Shown piece by piece: positions 38,425-50,720 of a DNA stretch of 64,000 nucleotides (positions within the stretch are counted from its first letter, which is position 1; each line of letters begins with the position of its first letter). The notes beneath the pieces are model-generated. The model searched no databases. It was not told the origin of the DNA and saw nothing but the letters and a program-made list of their open reading frames with translations. Both the position numbers and the translations under genes were made by a program. The stretch is from Orbilia blumenaviensis (Eukaryota > Ascomycota > Orbiliomycetes > Orbiliales > Orbiliaceae), in assembly GCA_036872755.1 (NCBI GenBank), contig JAVHNS010000001.1:4400549-4464548 (forward strand), read 5' to 3'.

Positions 38425-39087
38425 TATAAGAAATCGTATATACTAATCAAAATATCAAGATAATATACAAATATCACAAAACAAAAAAACACTAATATAT
38501 ATACAGATTGATATTTAAATTATTATTTAATTTTTTAAATACATAACAGTAAACATAATAATTTAAATAAATAATTAATAAAGAAAATATAGTATTAAAT
38601 TAAATAGGAGTTAAATCTAAATTAAATATTCAAATATACAAAATATTAAACTAAATAAAAAATAAATTTAAACTAAATATTTAAATATATAAAATATTAA
38701 ACTAAATAAAAAATAAATCTAAACTAAACATTCAAATATATAAAATATTAAATTAAATAAAAAATAAATTTGAACTAAACATCTAAATATATAAAATACT
38801 AAATTAAATAAAAATTATTTTTTAGTAAACCAAAAGTTTATATAAAATAAAAATTTAAATAAATTATATTATTTTATAAACTAAAATAATATAAATAATA
38901 TTATTTTGCAAGTTTTAAAAACTGAATTTAAATACTTTTTTATTCTAAATTTACAGTTTGTGTTACATCATATAGTTTTTCTTCCAATTATAATATCACC
39001 TGGATATTTCCTATGGTCATTCTGAGGGCTCCTCCGGCCAACTGGATTTTTGCTTGGAGTTCATTATGCTGGGAGAGCTTCGTTACA
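38425..39087. repeat. LtrY LTR, right copy, with preserved GC-rich end
   Basis: Matches the left LTR throughout, including the 49-bp tandem units (about 38605-38810). From about 38995 to 39087 it keeps normal base composition, including GAGGGCTCCTCCGGCCAACT and GGGAGAGCTTCGTTACA. This is the best sample of unmutated retroelement sequence in the window. Confidence 0.92.
38605..38810. repeat. 49-bp tandem repeat inside the LtrY LTR
   Basis: Four imperfect units of the type AAATAAATCTAAACTAAA followed by TATTTAAATATATAAAATAT. The left LTR has the equivalent array at 32395-32595. The units differ mainly by C/T and G/A, so the array predates the two LTR copies separating. Confidence 0.85.
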
Positions 39088-39092
39088 CTTAT

Positions 39093-39609
39093 TATATTAA
39101 ATATAAATTTATATTTTATATAATTTTAATTTTAAAAATATAAAATTAAATATAAATTCCTAATTTATCAAAATAATATATATATATTTATAATAATTTA
39201 TAACAAAATTTATAATATATTATATAATAATTGTAAATTTAAAAAAAATTTATAATAAATATTTAAATTTTTTAAATATATATAATAAGTTTATAAAATT
39301 TTTATATATTTTATATAATAAAAATAAATATAAATTTTTATTTTTATAAATATATGTATATAATTTTTATTATATTTAATAATACTCAATAAATATTTTA
39401 TAATATATTTAAATTTAGAAAAAAATATTAAATTAATATTTATATTTTTTAAATATTTTTTAGTAAGTTTTAATATTTTTGTTTAATAAATATTTTTTTA
39501 ATTAATATTAAATATTATTTTTTTATAATTATATAAATTTTTTTTAAAATAATATTAATATTTAAAAAATTATTTAAATTTTAAATTTTAAAATTAAAAT
39601 TTTTTTTTT

Positions 39610-39640
<31 letters not shown>

Positions 39641-39655
39641 AAAAATAGTAGATAA
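39093..39655. other. Unassigned DNA between LtrY and LtrX, with AAAT array
   Basis: Nearly pure A/T with no gene. An uninterrupted array of about eight AAAT units lies at 39614-39643, 13 bp before the LtrX LTR. The segment should be the right-hand continuation of 32089-32213. Confidence 0.55.
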
Positions 39656-40643
39656 TATTAGAATTGATGGGGTCAAATAAAATGTATTAGACAAGGTCTA
39701 CTAAATTCAATAGTATTTTCAGTTAGGGTTTATATACATAAATGAGTTACACATAAGATAATTTATACACTAGTTTATATAAAAAATAATTTGGATAAAT
39801 AAAAAATCAAAATCATTCCAATTAATAAATTATATAAAAAATTAAAAAAATTATATATAAAATAATTTATTTAATTATTTTAAATATAATATTTTAATAT
39901 TTTTATTAAGTTTTATAATTATTATTATAATTTTTTTTTAAATTTTTTTTTAAATTTATATAATTATAATTATATTTGTTTACTATATTAAAAAAATTAA
40001 TATAATATAAATAATAGATTTGGTAAATATATTACATTTTAAATTTTAAATAATATTTTAAATTATAAAATATATAAAAAAAAGATATAAAAATATATAA
40101 TTTAATATAAAATAATTATAAATAATTAAAATTTATATTAAATTATTTTAAATATATAAATTAAAATTAAAACATAAATAAAAAAAAATTAAATATATAA
40201 AATAATAAAATTATTTATATAATATAATTAAATTATTATAAATAATTCTATTATTAAATAAAAATATTATATTTTATTAAAAACTTTAGTTAAATTATAA
40301 AATTATTTTTATAAATAGAAATTATTTAATTTAAAAAAAATATATATATAAACAATAATAAATATAAATTTATTATAATTAAATATTTTTAATATTTAAT
40401 CTTTATTAAAAGTTTGGTTAAAAAATTAATTAAATTGTTAGTAAATGGAATTTTTTTAATATTTAAAATTTTTTTTATATAAAAATTTTTAATTATATAA
40501 TATTTAATATTTATATATTTTATTTAATTATATTGTTTAAAATTAATTATAAGTTATTAAATAGTTATATAGGTAAAGTAATAATAGTATAAATAATTTA
40601 ATTTTTATAATTTTTATTAAATATTTTAATTAAACTATGTTTT
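39656..40643 (-). mobile_element. LtrX piece: LTR plus adjoining interior
   Basis: LTR 39656-39899, starting TATTAGAATTGATGGGGTCA, followed by interior matching 22169-22804 and 24390-24540. MiteB is absent here, which gives the empty TA site at 40531-40532. The piece stops at 40643, where another LtrX LTR starts in the opposite orientation. Confidence 0.85.
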
Positions 40644-41697
40644 TATCAGAATACTACGTTCAGGGTAGCTAGGCAAGCCACCCTGTATATAACCTCTCTA
40701 ACTTTTTATATAATTTACCAACTAAAGTAATTCTAATCTTTTATATATCTAAATTACTTTTTATGTAAATTAATTTATAAATTATTTTATATATAATTTA
40801 CTTATATATATAAATTTTAATTAAAAATATTATTAAATTTAATAAAATTTATTTAATATATTTTATTTAATTTTATTAATTTTAATAAATTATAAATTTA
40901 ATATAATTATATATTTATATTAATTAATATAATTATAATTAATTAATATTTATATAATGGAAAATTTATTAAACAATTTATTAATTAATTTACTTTTATT
41001 ATTTAATTATTATTTATTTTTAAATAAAATAAAATATTTAATTTTAATAATTTTAAAAAATATTTTTTTATTATTTATTATAAATCTAAATATAAAATTT
41101 ATATATATTTTAATAATAATAATTATTATAATTAAAAAAATTAATTTTTTAAATTTATAAATTATATTAAAATATTTAATAATTTTTATAATATTAATTT
41201 AAAATTAATTATAATAAAAAAAATTTAAAAACTAATTTATATTAAAATTATTAATATTAAATTTAATAATAAATAATAAAGTTTTTAAAAATAAATTTTT
41301 AACTTAAAATTATTTAAATAAAATTAATTAACTTAAAAAAAAAGATTGTCAATAAATTTTAATTAATAAATTTAAATTTACTTTATATATAATTAATAAA
41401 ATATTTATTAAAATTGTTATAATAAAATAAAATTTTAATTAAAATTATTTTAATATTTAATTAAATTTAAAATATATTAATTAAAAAAAATAAAAAAAAT
41501 AAAAATAATCTATATTATTTTAATTTATTATATAAATAATATTTTTTAATAAATCTATATTAAATTAACAATTATATTTATTTTATAAAAAAATATAACA
41601 AAAATTTTTATTTTAACCAAAAATTTAATAATTATTTTTAATTTTTATATTAATTTTTATAAAATAAAATCATTTCTAAAAAAAAAAACATATAAAA
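40644..41697 (+). mobile_element. LtrX piece in opposite orientation: LTR plus interior
   Basis: LTR 40644-40887, starting TATCAGAATACTACGTTCAG and keeping GGGTAGCTAGGCAAGCCACC. The interior 40888-41697 matches the reverse complement of about 30600-31453 and matches 17906-18790. It contains the empty site for HelA A3 (41490/41491). It probably inserted into the neighbouring LtrX piece. The match ends near 41697. Confidence 0.85.
40957..41160 (+). pseudogene. Relic 67-codon frame, second LtrX copy
   Basis: ATG-initiated frame of 67 codons starting 70 bp after the LTR, followed by TAA. It is the counterpart of 31193-31396, with identical length and no indels. The product is Leu/Ile/Asn-rich with no known motif. 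It holds the position expected for the start of gag, but AT bias alone could give such a hydrophobic protein. Confidence 0.4.
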
Positions 41698-41902
41698 TTA
41701 GTGTTGAACATAGAATGGAAAATTTTTATTCCATATTATACTATTTTATATATTACCATAATAATATATAAAAAAAAATATTAAATATAATAATAAAATG
41801 GTAATATATTTTTTTATTCTTCAATAATATATATATAATAAAAAATAATAAATATTAATAAAATATAAAAATAATAATATTAATATTATTATTATAATAG
41901 TA
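41698..41902. other. Older host DNA left of MiteB B2, with hairpins
   Basis: Begins near TGTTGAACATAGAATGGAAA. It contains a short hairpin ATGGAA...TTCCAT (41714-41732) and 11-bp inverted arms TATATTACCAT / ATGGTAATATA (about 41748 and 41798). It could be the end of an unrecognised element. Confidence 0.4.
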
Positions 41903-43243
41903 CTCTTGAGACAAAGCTGGGGGTTGGACAACTAGAAGACAACGGTTCGGTGGTTTCTTGCTGGTTCAGCTACTATGAATTTACGGCTGTTATAACTGCT
42001 ATTTAGCAGCTTTATTAATGGTTTCGCAATAATTGTGAAACTATAAATTAATAATATAACAACTATTTTAAAATAGTATTAATAATTGATTTTAATTTAT
42101 TATAAAAATTGTTTTCACACCCATTTTTAATTAGTTTGCAAGCTATCTTTTTATCAATAAACAACAATTTTAATAATCAATATTTTTTAGTTTTTGTTAT
42201 AATTATATAACAATTATTTAATAATTATTCAACAATTATCTAACACTATTACAATTATGTTACAATTATATTAATCGTTTTTCACACTATTTGCAAATTG
42301 TTTTCTAAAAACTAAAATATATTATCATTTTTATTAATTTTATTATTTTTATTATTTTTATTATTTCTATTAAAACTTTTTATATATATCACATAACTAT
42401 TTTTATTAATTTAATCCATTTTTTTTATTTAATTTAATTTAAATTAATTTTTACATATAAATTAATCACATAATACATATAAAAAATAACTTTAAAATTT
42501 ATTTTACAATTATTTTCAAGAATATTACTTTACATTTAATTTTTTTTTTAATTTATTATCATTCTATTTTATTAGTTAGTTGTCTTACTAACTAACTACC
42601 TATCATGCTAACTACTAATTTGCTAAATCCCCCACTAACTACCTCACTAACTACTTTGTTAACTGCTATATTAATTAGCTGCCATACTAGCTACCATACT
42701 AGCTACCATACTAACTATTTTGTTAGCTATTCTACTAACTGCCATACTAGCTGCCAACATGCTAAGTACTTCAATAACTACCTTCTTAACTGCTTTACTA
42801 ACTGCTGTATTAGCTACCATACTAACTGTCATATTAGCTACCATACTAACTACCATACTAACTGTTATACTAGCTGCCACACTAGCTATTCTATTAACTA
42901 TTCTATTAACTATTCTATTTACTAACTATTAATATATTAAGTTACCAAACACCGTAAATTTTGTGTTATGATTGCTGCAAATCAATAAAATTGTACAATA
43001 ATAGTACAACAACCATTCAACAACCATTCAATAACCATAGCAACAACCAATTTAATAATTTGCGAACAATTTGTAATGGTTATTCTACAATAAAATCTAA
43101 TTATTCAACTATTAAATAACAATTAAAATCGATTAACTCACAGAAGATTAAACTATAGTACAACCACTAAAAACCACAAAATAGTTTGCTAGTTTTGTAA
43201 TGGTTGTTTTATGGTTGCTCTGCACAAACCTTTTCTTCAAGAG
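41903..43243 (-). mobile_element. MiteB copy B2 (1341 bp, inverted relative to B1)
   Basis: Ends CTCTTGAGACAAAGCTGG and, inverted, CTCTTGAAGAAAAGG, flanked by TA (41901-41902 and 43244-43245). The left 200 bases match the reverse complement of the right end of B1 (24180-24387). The minisatellite at 42590-42930 is the complement of the B1 one (CTAACTACCATACTAGCT). There is no transposase. It is less GC-rich than B1, mainly through C/T and G/A differences, so it is older or more mutated. Confidence 0.9.
42590..42930 (+). repeat. ACTAACTACCAT minisatellite inside B2
   Basis: About 28 irregular units around ACTA(A/G)CT, many as the 12-mer ACTAACTACCAT. The frames on both strands here (42605-42925, 42671-42880, 42720-42932) simply translate the repeat. 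Confidence 0.9.
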
Positions 43244-43245
43244 TA

Positions 43246-43716
43246 AATAATAATAAATCAAAAGTAATAATTTATAAAATAATAATTTCATTTAATTTAA
43301 AATAAAATTAATATACATATATATTAACTTAAAGTTAAAATTATTTTAAATAATATATATATATAATAATAACAATTATATTTTAAATTAAATAAAAAAT
43401 CTTTTATGAATTTTAATAAAAATATTTTTTTATTAAATAATTAAAGTTTTACTCTTAATTAAAAATCATCTATTTTAACAAACTTTTTAAAGAAATCTCC
43501 TGATTATCTTCACTAACTTCTTCAATTTCTGTACTATTTTTACTTATTTTATCACTGTCATTATTTTTATTAAATACTTTTTTAAATATTCTTTAATTAG
43601 AATTAAAGTCATTAAAATCATTAAAATCATTAAAATTTTTAAAATTATCAAAATCATCAAAATTATTAAAATTATTAAAGTTATTAAAACTATTAAAATT
43701 ATTAAAATTATTAAAA
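43246..43716. other. Host DNA right of B2
   Basis: AT-rich. It ends with a 9-bp repeat TTAAAATCA/TTAAAATTA (about 43605-43716) that codes on the minus strand for the Phe-Asn-Asn repeats of the pseudogene described next. Confidence 0.6.
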
Positions 43717-44745
43717 CTAGGAAGCTGCTGTGCAGCATTTAAACCTGATTGTAGCATTTTGATTTTAAATGAATATATAATATAATTATTAATATAACAA
43801 CTAATATAATAATTAATATAATTATTAATATAATAATTAATATAATAATTAATATAATAATTAATAAAATAATTAATATAATAATAATTAATATAATAAT
43901 TAATATAATTTTAATATAATTTTTATATGTGATTATGTGATTATTTTTGATGTTAAAATTATTTTTTATTTATTTTTTATTTAATTTTTATTTAATTTTT
44001 ATTTAATTTTATTTAATGTTGAAAATTCTATAATATTATTTTAAAAAACATATTACGTAATTATTTTGTATGTAAAAATTAAATTAAATTAAAATAAAAT
44101 TAAATAAAAATTAAATAAAAAAAAGTTTTGATATTGAAAATAATTATGTAACTATAATTTTGTTAAAAATGATTTAATTAAAAAAAATAAAAAAAATTTA
44201 AAACCAAAATTTAAAAATTTGTTTATTTAATTAAAATTAAATAAATAATTAAAATTAAATAAATAATTAAAAAAAAATATATTAAAATTTTAAAATTATA
44301 AATTTAAAAATATAAAAATAATAAAAATTTTTGTTAGAATTAATTTTGTAATTTTATTAGTAACTGTGTGTTAAAACTTCAAAATAATATTAAGACTTTA
44401 AAAATGTTATATAAATTTGTATAATAAAAATTAAAATTTTTTTTTTTTAAGTTTGTTAAAAATAATATATTTTTTAATAAATCTGGGTAGGATTGTGTCC
44501 TTGTATTAGTTCAACTTTAACCCTCTTGTAAAGCAGATGGGCATTATAAAAATTATTTTTATTTTTTTTTATATATTTAATTTTTTTTGTATGTAGTTTA
44601 ATATTTTTATATAATATTAATTTTTTATAAACTTTTATTTTTAATTTTAAATACTTATAAAAAATATTTTTTATTAAATAAATTTTTATTCTTTTTATAA
44701 TAAGATTAATAAATATATATATAAAATATAATAATTAACAAATAT
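43480..44745 (-). pseudogene. Possible protein relic with Phe-Asn-Asn repeats, split by HelA A10
   Basis: On the minus strand, a reading frame enters from about 44745, runs to 44544, and continues in the same frame on the other side of HelA A10 (43717-44543) to a TAA near 43480. With A10 ignored, the two sides join in phase across the A|T insertion site. The only interruption is one TAA near 43595, as a C-to-T change of CAA would give. The upstream part is Lys/Ile-rich, the middle has about 13 FNN/FND triplets, and the C-terminal 35 residues are acidic and Ser/Asn-rich (EIEEVSEDNQEIS). TAA should occur about every 11 codons in such DNA, so roughly 100 open codons are notable. No known family recognised; it may be chance or a retroelement remnant. 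Confidence 0.35.
43717..44543 (-). mobile_element. HelA copy A10 (complete, 827 bp, minus, degraded)
   Basis: Minus-strand start TGCCCATCTGC, with TTTACAAGAGGGTTAAAGTT; the end is ACAATCAGGTTTAAATGCTG, CACAGCAGCTTCCTAG, followed by host TTTT. Many C/T and G/A changes; its closest ends are those of A11 and A12. It contains a 9-12-bp AATATAATT repeat (43770-43915) and mutated cassettes. Confidence 0.88.
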
Positions 44746-44830
44746 ATTATGTTTTTATTAAATAATATTTTTTTATTTATAACCATTTTAAATATTATTT
44801 TTAAAAAAAAAATATTATTTTATAAAAAAT
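44544..44830. other. Host DNA between A10 and LtrG G1
   Basis: AT-rich. Its left 200 bases contain the upstream part of the possible pseudogene on the minus strand. Nothing else was recognised. Confidence 0.5.
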
Positions 44831-47800
44831 TGTAAGGGATATACGTAACAGGTTCATAGCCGGGTTTGTCCATACCGTTCTATAAATAAAAAATACAATG
44901 TATTACTATTTATATATATAATTAATTATCAATTATATAAATATAAATTTATATATATATTAATATATATATATATATATATAATATTAAATTTATATTA
45001 TTATATATTATTAGTATTATTTTTAAATTATTAAAAAAATTTTTATAATATATATTATGATATATTTTAAATTTTATTATAAATATTAATTTAAAATGTA
45101 TTTAATTTTTAAATTTTATTTTTATTTAAAAAATTTATTTGTATATATAAATATTTATTTTTTAAAACATAAATTATTATTTAACAACAATAGTTATCAT
45201 AATTAATATAAATAAATTATATTATTTTTATATTTTTAATTAAAATGTAGTTATATTTTATTAAATTTTATTATAAATATATTAATAAAATTTTTAATTA
45301 ATACTTTTGTAATTTTATTTTTAATCAAAACTTTTAGTTTTATTAGTTTAATTTTTATAGTTAAAGTTATAAATAATTATTTTCTAATTTTTATTAAAAA
45401 GTATAAAATAATTATTTTCTAATTTTTATTAAAAAGTATAAAATAATTAAAGTTATAATTAAATAATATATATAATAATTTATATATAAAATTATTTATT
45501 TAACAATCTCTAAACTTAAATTTGCAAAAATAATACAAAATATTAAAATATATTTTAAACTTAATAATTATATTATTATAAATATATTAAAAATATATTT
45601 TCAATATTTTTTTATTAAAATTAAAAATTCCAATATATATATAAAAATATTTTAAAAATATTATAAATATATAAAAAGAATATTATAAACTTATAACTAA
45701 AAAGTTTAAAAATTTTATTTTCATAAATATAATATTTAATACCTTTTATGTAATTTTAAATATAATTATCAAATTCTTTATTTAATTATTTATTAATATT
45801 ATATTTTTTAATAAAAAAATAAAATAAATTTTTAATAATTTTAAAATTTTATTGTTTCATAATTTACTTATAAAAAAAAATATGAAAAATACTTAAAAAA
45901 ATATTATTAAACCAAAACAGAAAATTAATATTTTTTAAAATATATTAAAAATATTAAGTTTAATAATAATTACAATATTTAATATTAAAAAGAAAAAAAA
46001 GCATAAACATATTATAAATTTAAATATATAATCAAATTTAAGTTAAATAAATAAAAAGATTTATATTAATAATAACCAACAAATTTTAAATTTTAAAAAT
46101 AAACTACATTTTAAATTTAAGTAAGAAAAAATTATATATTTTTTATACTTTATTTATAATAGAATTAATTATTTAAAAAAAAAATATTAAATAAAGTATA
46201 TATATTTAAAATTTTAAAATTATAAAATTAAAATTAAAATTAATATTTATTTTATTATATAAAAATTATGTAATATGCATATTTTTTATATTATAAATAT
46301 TATAAATAAAATAATAAATAATATTATTTTATTTATATAATATTTAAATTTAAAAGTAAATAATTAATTTTATAAAAATTTAATTTTATTTATTAAAAAT
46401 ATATATATATTTTTTTTAGAAAAAAAAAATATAATTAAAAAATAATTTTATTATATTAATTAAAAAATATAAATAAATTATAATTTTAATTTTTATTTGC
46501 CTGATTGCTTTGCAGGAGGGTTAGAGTTGAACCAGTGTGAGAACGCGATCCTACCCAGATTTGCTAAAAAATATATTATTTTTGGCAAACTTAGAGAAAA
46601 AAATTTTTGATTTTTATTATATAAATTTATATAGTATTTTTAAAATTTTAATATTATTTTAAAATTTTAATATATAATTGCTAATAAAATTATAAAATTG
46701 ATTTTAATAAAAGTTTTTATTATTTTTGTATTTTTGAGTTTATAATTTTAGAATTTTAATATATTTTTTTTTAATTATTTATTTAATTTTGATTAAGTAA
46801 ATAGGTTTTTAGATTTTGGTTTTATATTTTTTTTATTTTTTTTAATTAAGTTATTTTTAGTGAAATTATAGTTATGTGATTATTTTTGATGTTAAGATTT
46901 TTTTTTATTTAATTTTTATTTAATTTTATTTTAATTTAATTTAGTTTTTGTGTGTAAAATGGTCACGTAACACATCTTTCAAAATAACATCATAGAATTT
47001 TCAACATTAAATAAAATTAAATAAAAATTAAATAAAAAATAGTTTTTGATGTTGAAAATAGTCACATAATTATATACAAAAGTTATATTAAAATTATATT
47101 AATTATTATATTAATTATTATATTAATTATTTTATTAATTATTATATTAATTGTTATATTAATTATTATATTAATAATTATATTAATTATTGTATTAGTT
47201 GTTATATTAATGATTATATTATATATTTATTTAAAATCAAGATGCTGCAATCAGGTTTGAATGCTGCGTAGCAGTTTATTTTAAATATATATAAAGTTTT
47301 TTATATATTTTAAATAATATTAAATTTTTACTTTATTATAAAATTAATAAATAAAAATATAAATATATAATTTAAATTTTACAAAATTTTTATTAAAAAA
47401 AAAATTATTTAATAATAAAATTTTTTTTTAATTTTAACATAAAATTTTATATAGTAAAAAATATTATTAAATTTATAATAATAATAATAAAATTTTAAAA
47501 TTTTTTAATTATTATTTTTATAATTAAAGTAATAAATATATTATGATAATATAAAAAATTAAACCATATAAATTAAAAAATAATATATAAAATTATAATT
47601 TAAATTAAAATAATATTATTATTTAATAAGTAAAATAATTTAATTTGTGAATTTTATATTTTAAAAAAAAATATTATATATTAAAATATAAACTTTTTTA
47701 TTAATAAGAAAATATAATTTTTTAAATATATTTATATAAATATAGTAAATTTATTGAAAATTATATTTTTATATAAATAATATTTAAATCTTATAAATAA

Positions 47801-48526
47801 ATTATATAAATAAATAAAATATATGTTTATAATTATAAATAAAATTATTAAAATAAAATAAATATACTTTTTTATATAAAAAAATAAATATTAAATTTAC
47901 TTTATATAATTTATTATATAAATAAAAAAAAAGTTTAATTTTAGTTTTAAAATTATAATTATATAAATAAATAATATAAAAAATTTTTATAAATAAAAAT
48001 TTAAAAATTTTATTTTAAATATAATATAAAGATTAAAATTTTTGTTTTATATATATATAAATAAAATAAAATTATATAAAAATTAATATTTATTATATTT
48101 ATAAAATTAAGATTATTTAAAATTTTTTAATTTAAAGTATTTTTTATAATTTATATTATAAGTAATTAATTAATTATTTTAAAGTTTATATTTTTATATA
48201 AATAATTTGTTAATTTAGAAATAGAATATAATTGTTTATATTTATTTAGATGTTTTATATATATTATTATATTTAAAAAATAAAAATAAAAATTTTTTAA
48301 TTAATATTATATATAAAAAAGTATTTTTTCGGATTATATAATAATTTTTAAATAATATAAAATTTAAAATTTATAAAAATATATAATTTTAATTATATGA
48401 AATATTATATTTATTAAAGTTTTTATATTTATAAAAAAAAACTTTAATATATATTTTATTAATAAATAATATTGAAAAAAATTTAATATTAATATTAATT
48501 TATTAATTTTAATATTTTTAAATTTT
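44831..48526 (+). mobile_element. LtrG copy G1, left part
   Basis: Starts TGTAAGGGATATACGTAACA and aligns along its whole length with 57969-61605 (copy G2), apart from HelA A11 here and HelA A12 there. The first 85 bases keep a GC-richer, promoter-like sequence with CTATAAATA. TG start and TATA-like box suggest an LTR, but the LTR end and second LTR were not found. It is cut at 48526 by the LTR of F2; G2 shows the undisturbed sequence at 61605/61606. Confidence 0.75.
46498..47274 (+). mobile_element. HelA copy A11 (777 bp, terminal CCTCCTAG missing)
   Basis: Starts TGCCTGATTGC, loop TTT, GCAGGAGGGTTAGAGTTGAA; it contains a CACGTAAC cassette (46963) and AT repeats of TTAATTATTATA (47095-47215). 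The 3' hairpin is mutated to TGCTGCGTAGCAG, and the last eight bases expected, CCTCCTAG, are absent. The uninterrupted target is at 59619/59620 in G2. It is probably immobile. Confidence 0.9.
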
Positions 48527-49088
48527 TGTTACACCTGTCCCAGGTATTTCCTAAATAAAAAATACCTAAAATAGCCTAATATTTTTTAACTAATCATATT
48601 CTTAATTTAAAATATTTAAATTATTCTCTCAAAATAAACTAAATAGAATATAGAGATATTAAATAATGTAACTCCTAATAAGAAAATACTAAATTTAATA
48701 AATAAAAATAGTAAATAAAATATATTAAATATTAATAAATTAACCAATAAAGTTTAAAAAAATTTTTTAAGATTATTATTATTTAAAAATCTTTATATAC
48801 ATAAGTATTATTTATATAAATATAAATTATTTATAAAATTTAAATATTATATATCTAAATAAATATTATATATATATAATATATTAAATTATATATAACA
48901 CTTTATACATAATTTATTTTAGAAATATATTATTAATATAATATATTTATAAATAATTTAATTTTAACTTAATTTATTTTTAAATTTATAATTTAAATAT
49001 TTATATTATAAATCTAATTTATAAATTAAATTTAAAATTAAATAAATTTATATTTAATATGTTAAAATATATTTAATATAATTAATTA
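48527..49088. repeat. LTR of LtrF copy F2
   Basis: 562 bp starting TGTTACACCTGTCCCAGG, the best preserved LtrF end; the other end is degraded to ATATAATTAATT. Counterpart of 9785-10344. Confidence 0.85.
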
Positions 49089-49930
49089 TGATATTATTTT
49101 TTTTTTTAAAAAAAAATTTTAAAAAAGAAATTTTTATATAAGATTTTTTTATATATAAAAAATATAATAAAATTAAATAAAAGGTTTTTATATAAAATTT
49201 ATTTATAAAATTCTATTATATAAGAAAATTATTTAAGAAAAATTTATATATAAGAAATTATATATTTAAAAATATAATTTTTTATAATTATATTATATGT
49301 TTATATAAATAAAATTAAATATAAATAATTGTAATTTATATTATAACTAAATCTTAAAATTTAAATTATAAAATATTTTTTCATATATATAAAATAATAT
49401 TAAATTTTTTATTTTGATTATGTAATAAAATATTATTTAAAAATTTAAAAAAAAATTAAAAAATTATATTTAAATAAAATAAAAAAGAACTATTTTTTTT
49501 AAATGGTTTAAATTAGAAAATTTAAAAATTATAATTTTGTATTTATATTACATCACAAATGATTATATTTACAATTAAAAAAAAGTATTAAATATAAAAT
49601 TTATTATAAATAAAATAAAATAAAAAAATATAATATAATTTTTTATAAATAATTTTTATTTTTTTTTATTTTATAAAATATTTTTAATTTAAAAATTTTT
49701 AATAAATTATATTACAAAAATTTGAGATAAAAAGTTTAAAAAATTAGAAAAAATTTTTATTTAATACAAAGTAATATATTAAAAAATTATTAAAAATTAA
49801 ATAAAATTTATAGAATTTTTAACTAAATTTAATATTATTATAATTAAATTAAAATATTAATTTACTAAAATTTTAATAATTGTATAAAAGTATTAAAAGT
49901 TTTTTTTTTATAAAAAATAAAAAATTATAA

Positions 49931-50618
49931 CTAGGAGGCTGCTGCGCAGCACTCAAACCCGACTGCCACATCTTAATCATATATAGATAATAATTTCTAT
50001 AATATAGTTTTTATATTAGAATAAAAATTAATCTGTATTGGATGAATTTATATTATTATTATAAAATTATATTAATTTATATTAAAGTAGAAAAGATTAA
50101 GAAGATAATAATTATATAAATTTTTATTACATTATATTCATATTATTATTTTATATTAAATTAAAATTTAAAAAATTTAAATATAAAATTAAATCTTTAG
50201 ATAAAAATAATTATATTATAATTTAAAATAATCAAAATCATTAAAATAACTTAATTATAAATATATAAAAGTTAAATTAAGATTATATAATGATATTTAT
50301 TAATTAATATTTAATTTTATTATAAAAATATACATATACTATATTAATTAATATGATAATTAAAATATAATAACTTGAATAATTATAATAATTAATATTA
50401 TATAATAACAATTATAAATGAAATTAATAATCAAAATATCAAAAATACTATAATTAATTTGATTTTTCTTATATATTTAATTAATTTGCAGATATACATA
50501 AATATATATAGAAAAATGAATTCAAATTAAATTAAATTAAATTAAATTAAATGAAATGAATTCAAATTAAATTAAAAATAAAAATAAAAATAAAAATAAA
50601 AATAAAAATAAAAATAAA

Positions 50619-50649
<31 letters not shown>

Positions 50650-50689
50650 TAAAAATAAAAATAAAAATAAAAATAAAAATAAAAATAAA

Positions 50690-50720
<31 letters not shown>

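Larger units (their letters stand above)
32214..39087. mobile_element. LtrY full-length LTR retrotransposon
   Basis: Two LTRs of 662 and 663 bp (32214-32875 and 38425-39087) in direct orientation, bounded by the perfect 5-bp duplication CTTAT (32209-32213 and 39088-39092). Without the nested HelA A14 (35941-36287) it is about 6.5 kb. The ends are TGTAAGAAATCG and CGTTACA. The interior (32876-38424) is heavily degraded with no readable domain. G-only stretches (33040-33240, 38160-38400) and a C-only stretch (38010-38110) show strand-biased C-to-T change. Coding orientation is not determined. Confidence 0.92.

Noticed and set aside
39656..40887. A 1.2-kb inverted-repeat DNA transposon with 244-bp terminal inverted repeats
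   Set aside because: The two inverted 244-bp units are LTRs of LtrX; the full-length copy at 21931-31697 has the same units in direct orientation with a 5-bp duplication, and the sequence outside 40887 is LtrX interior.
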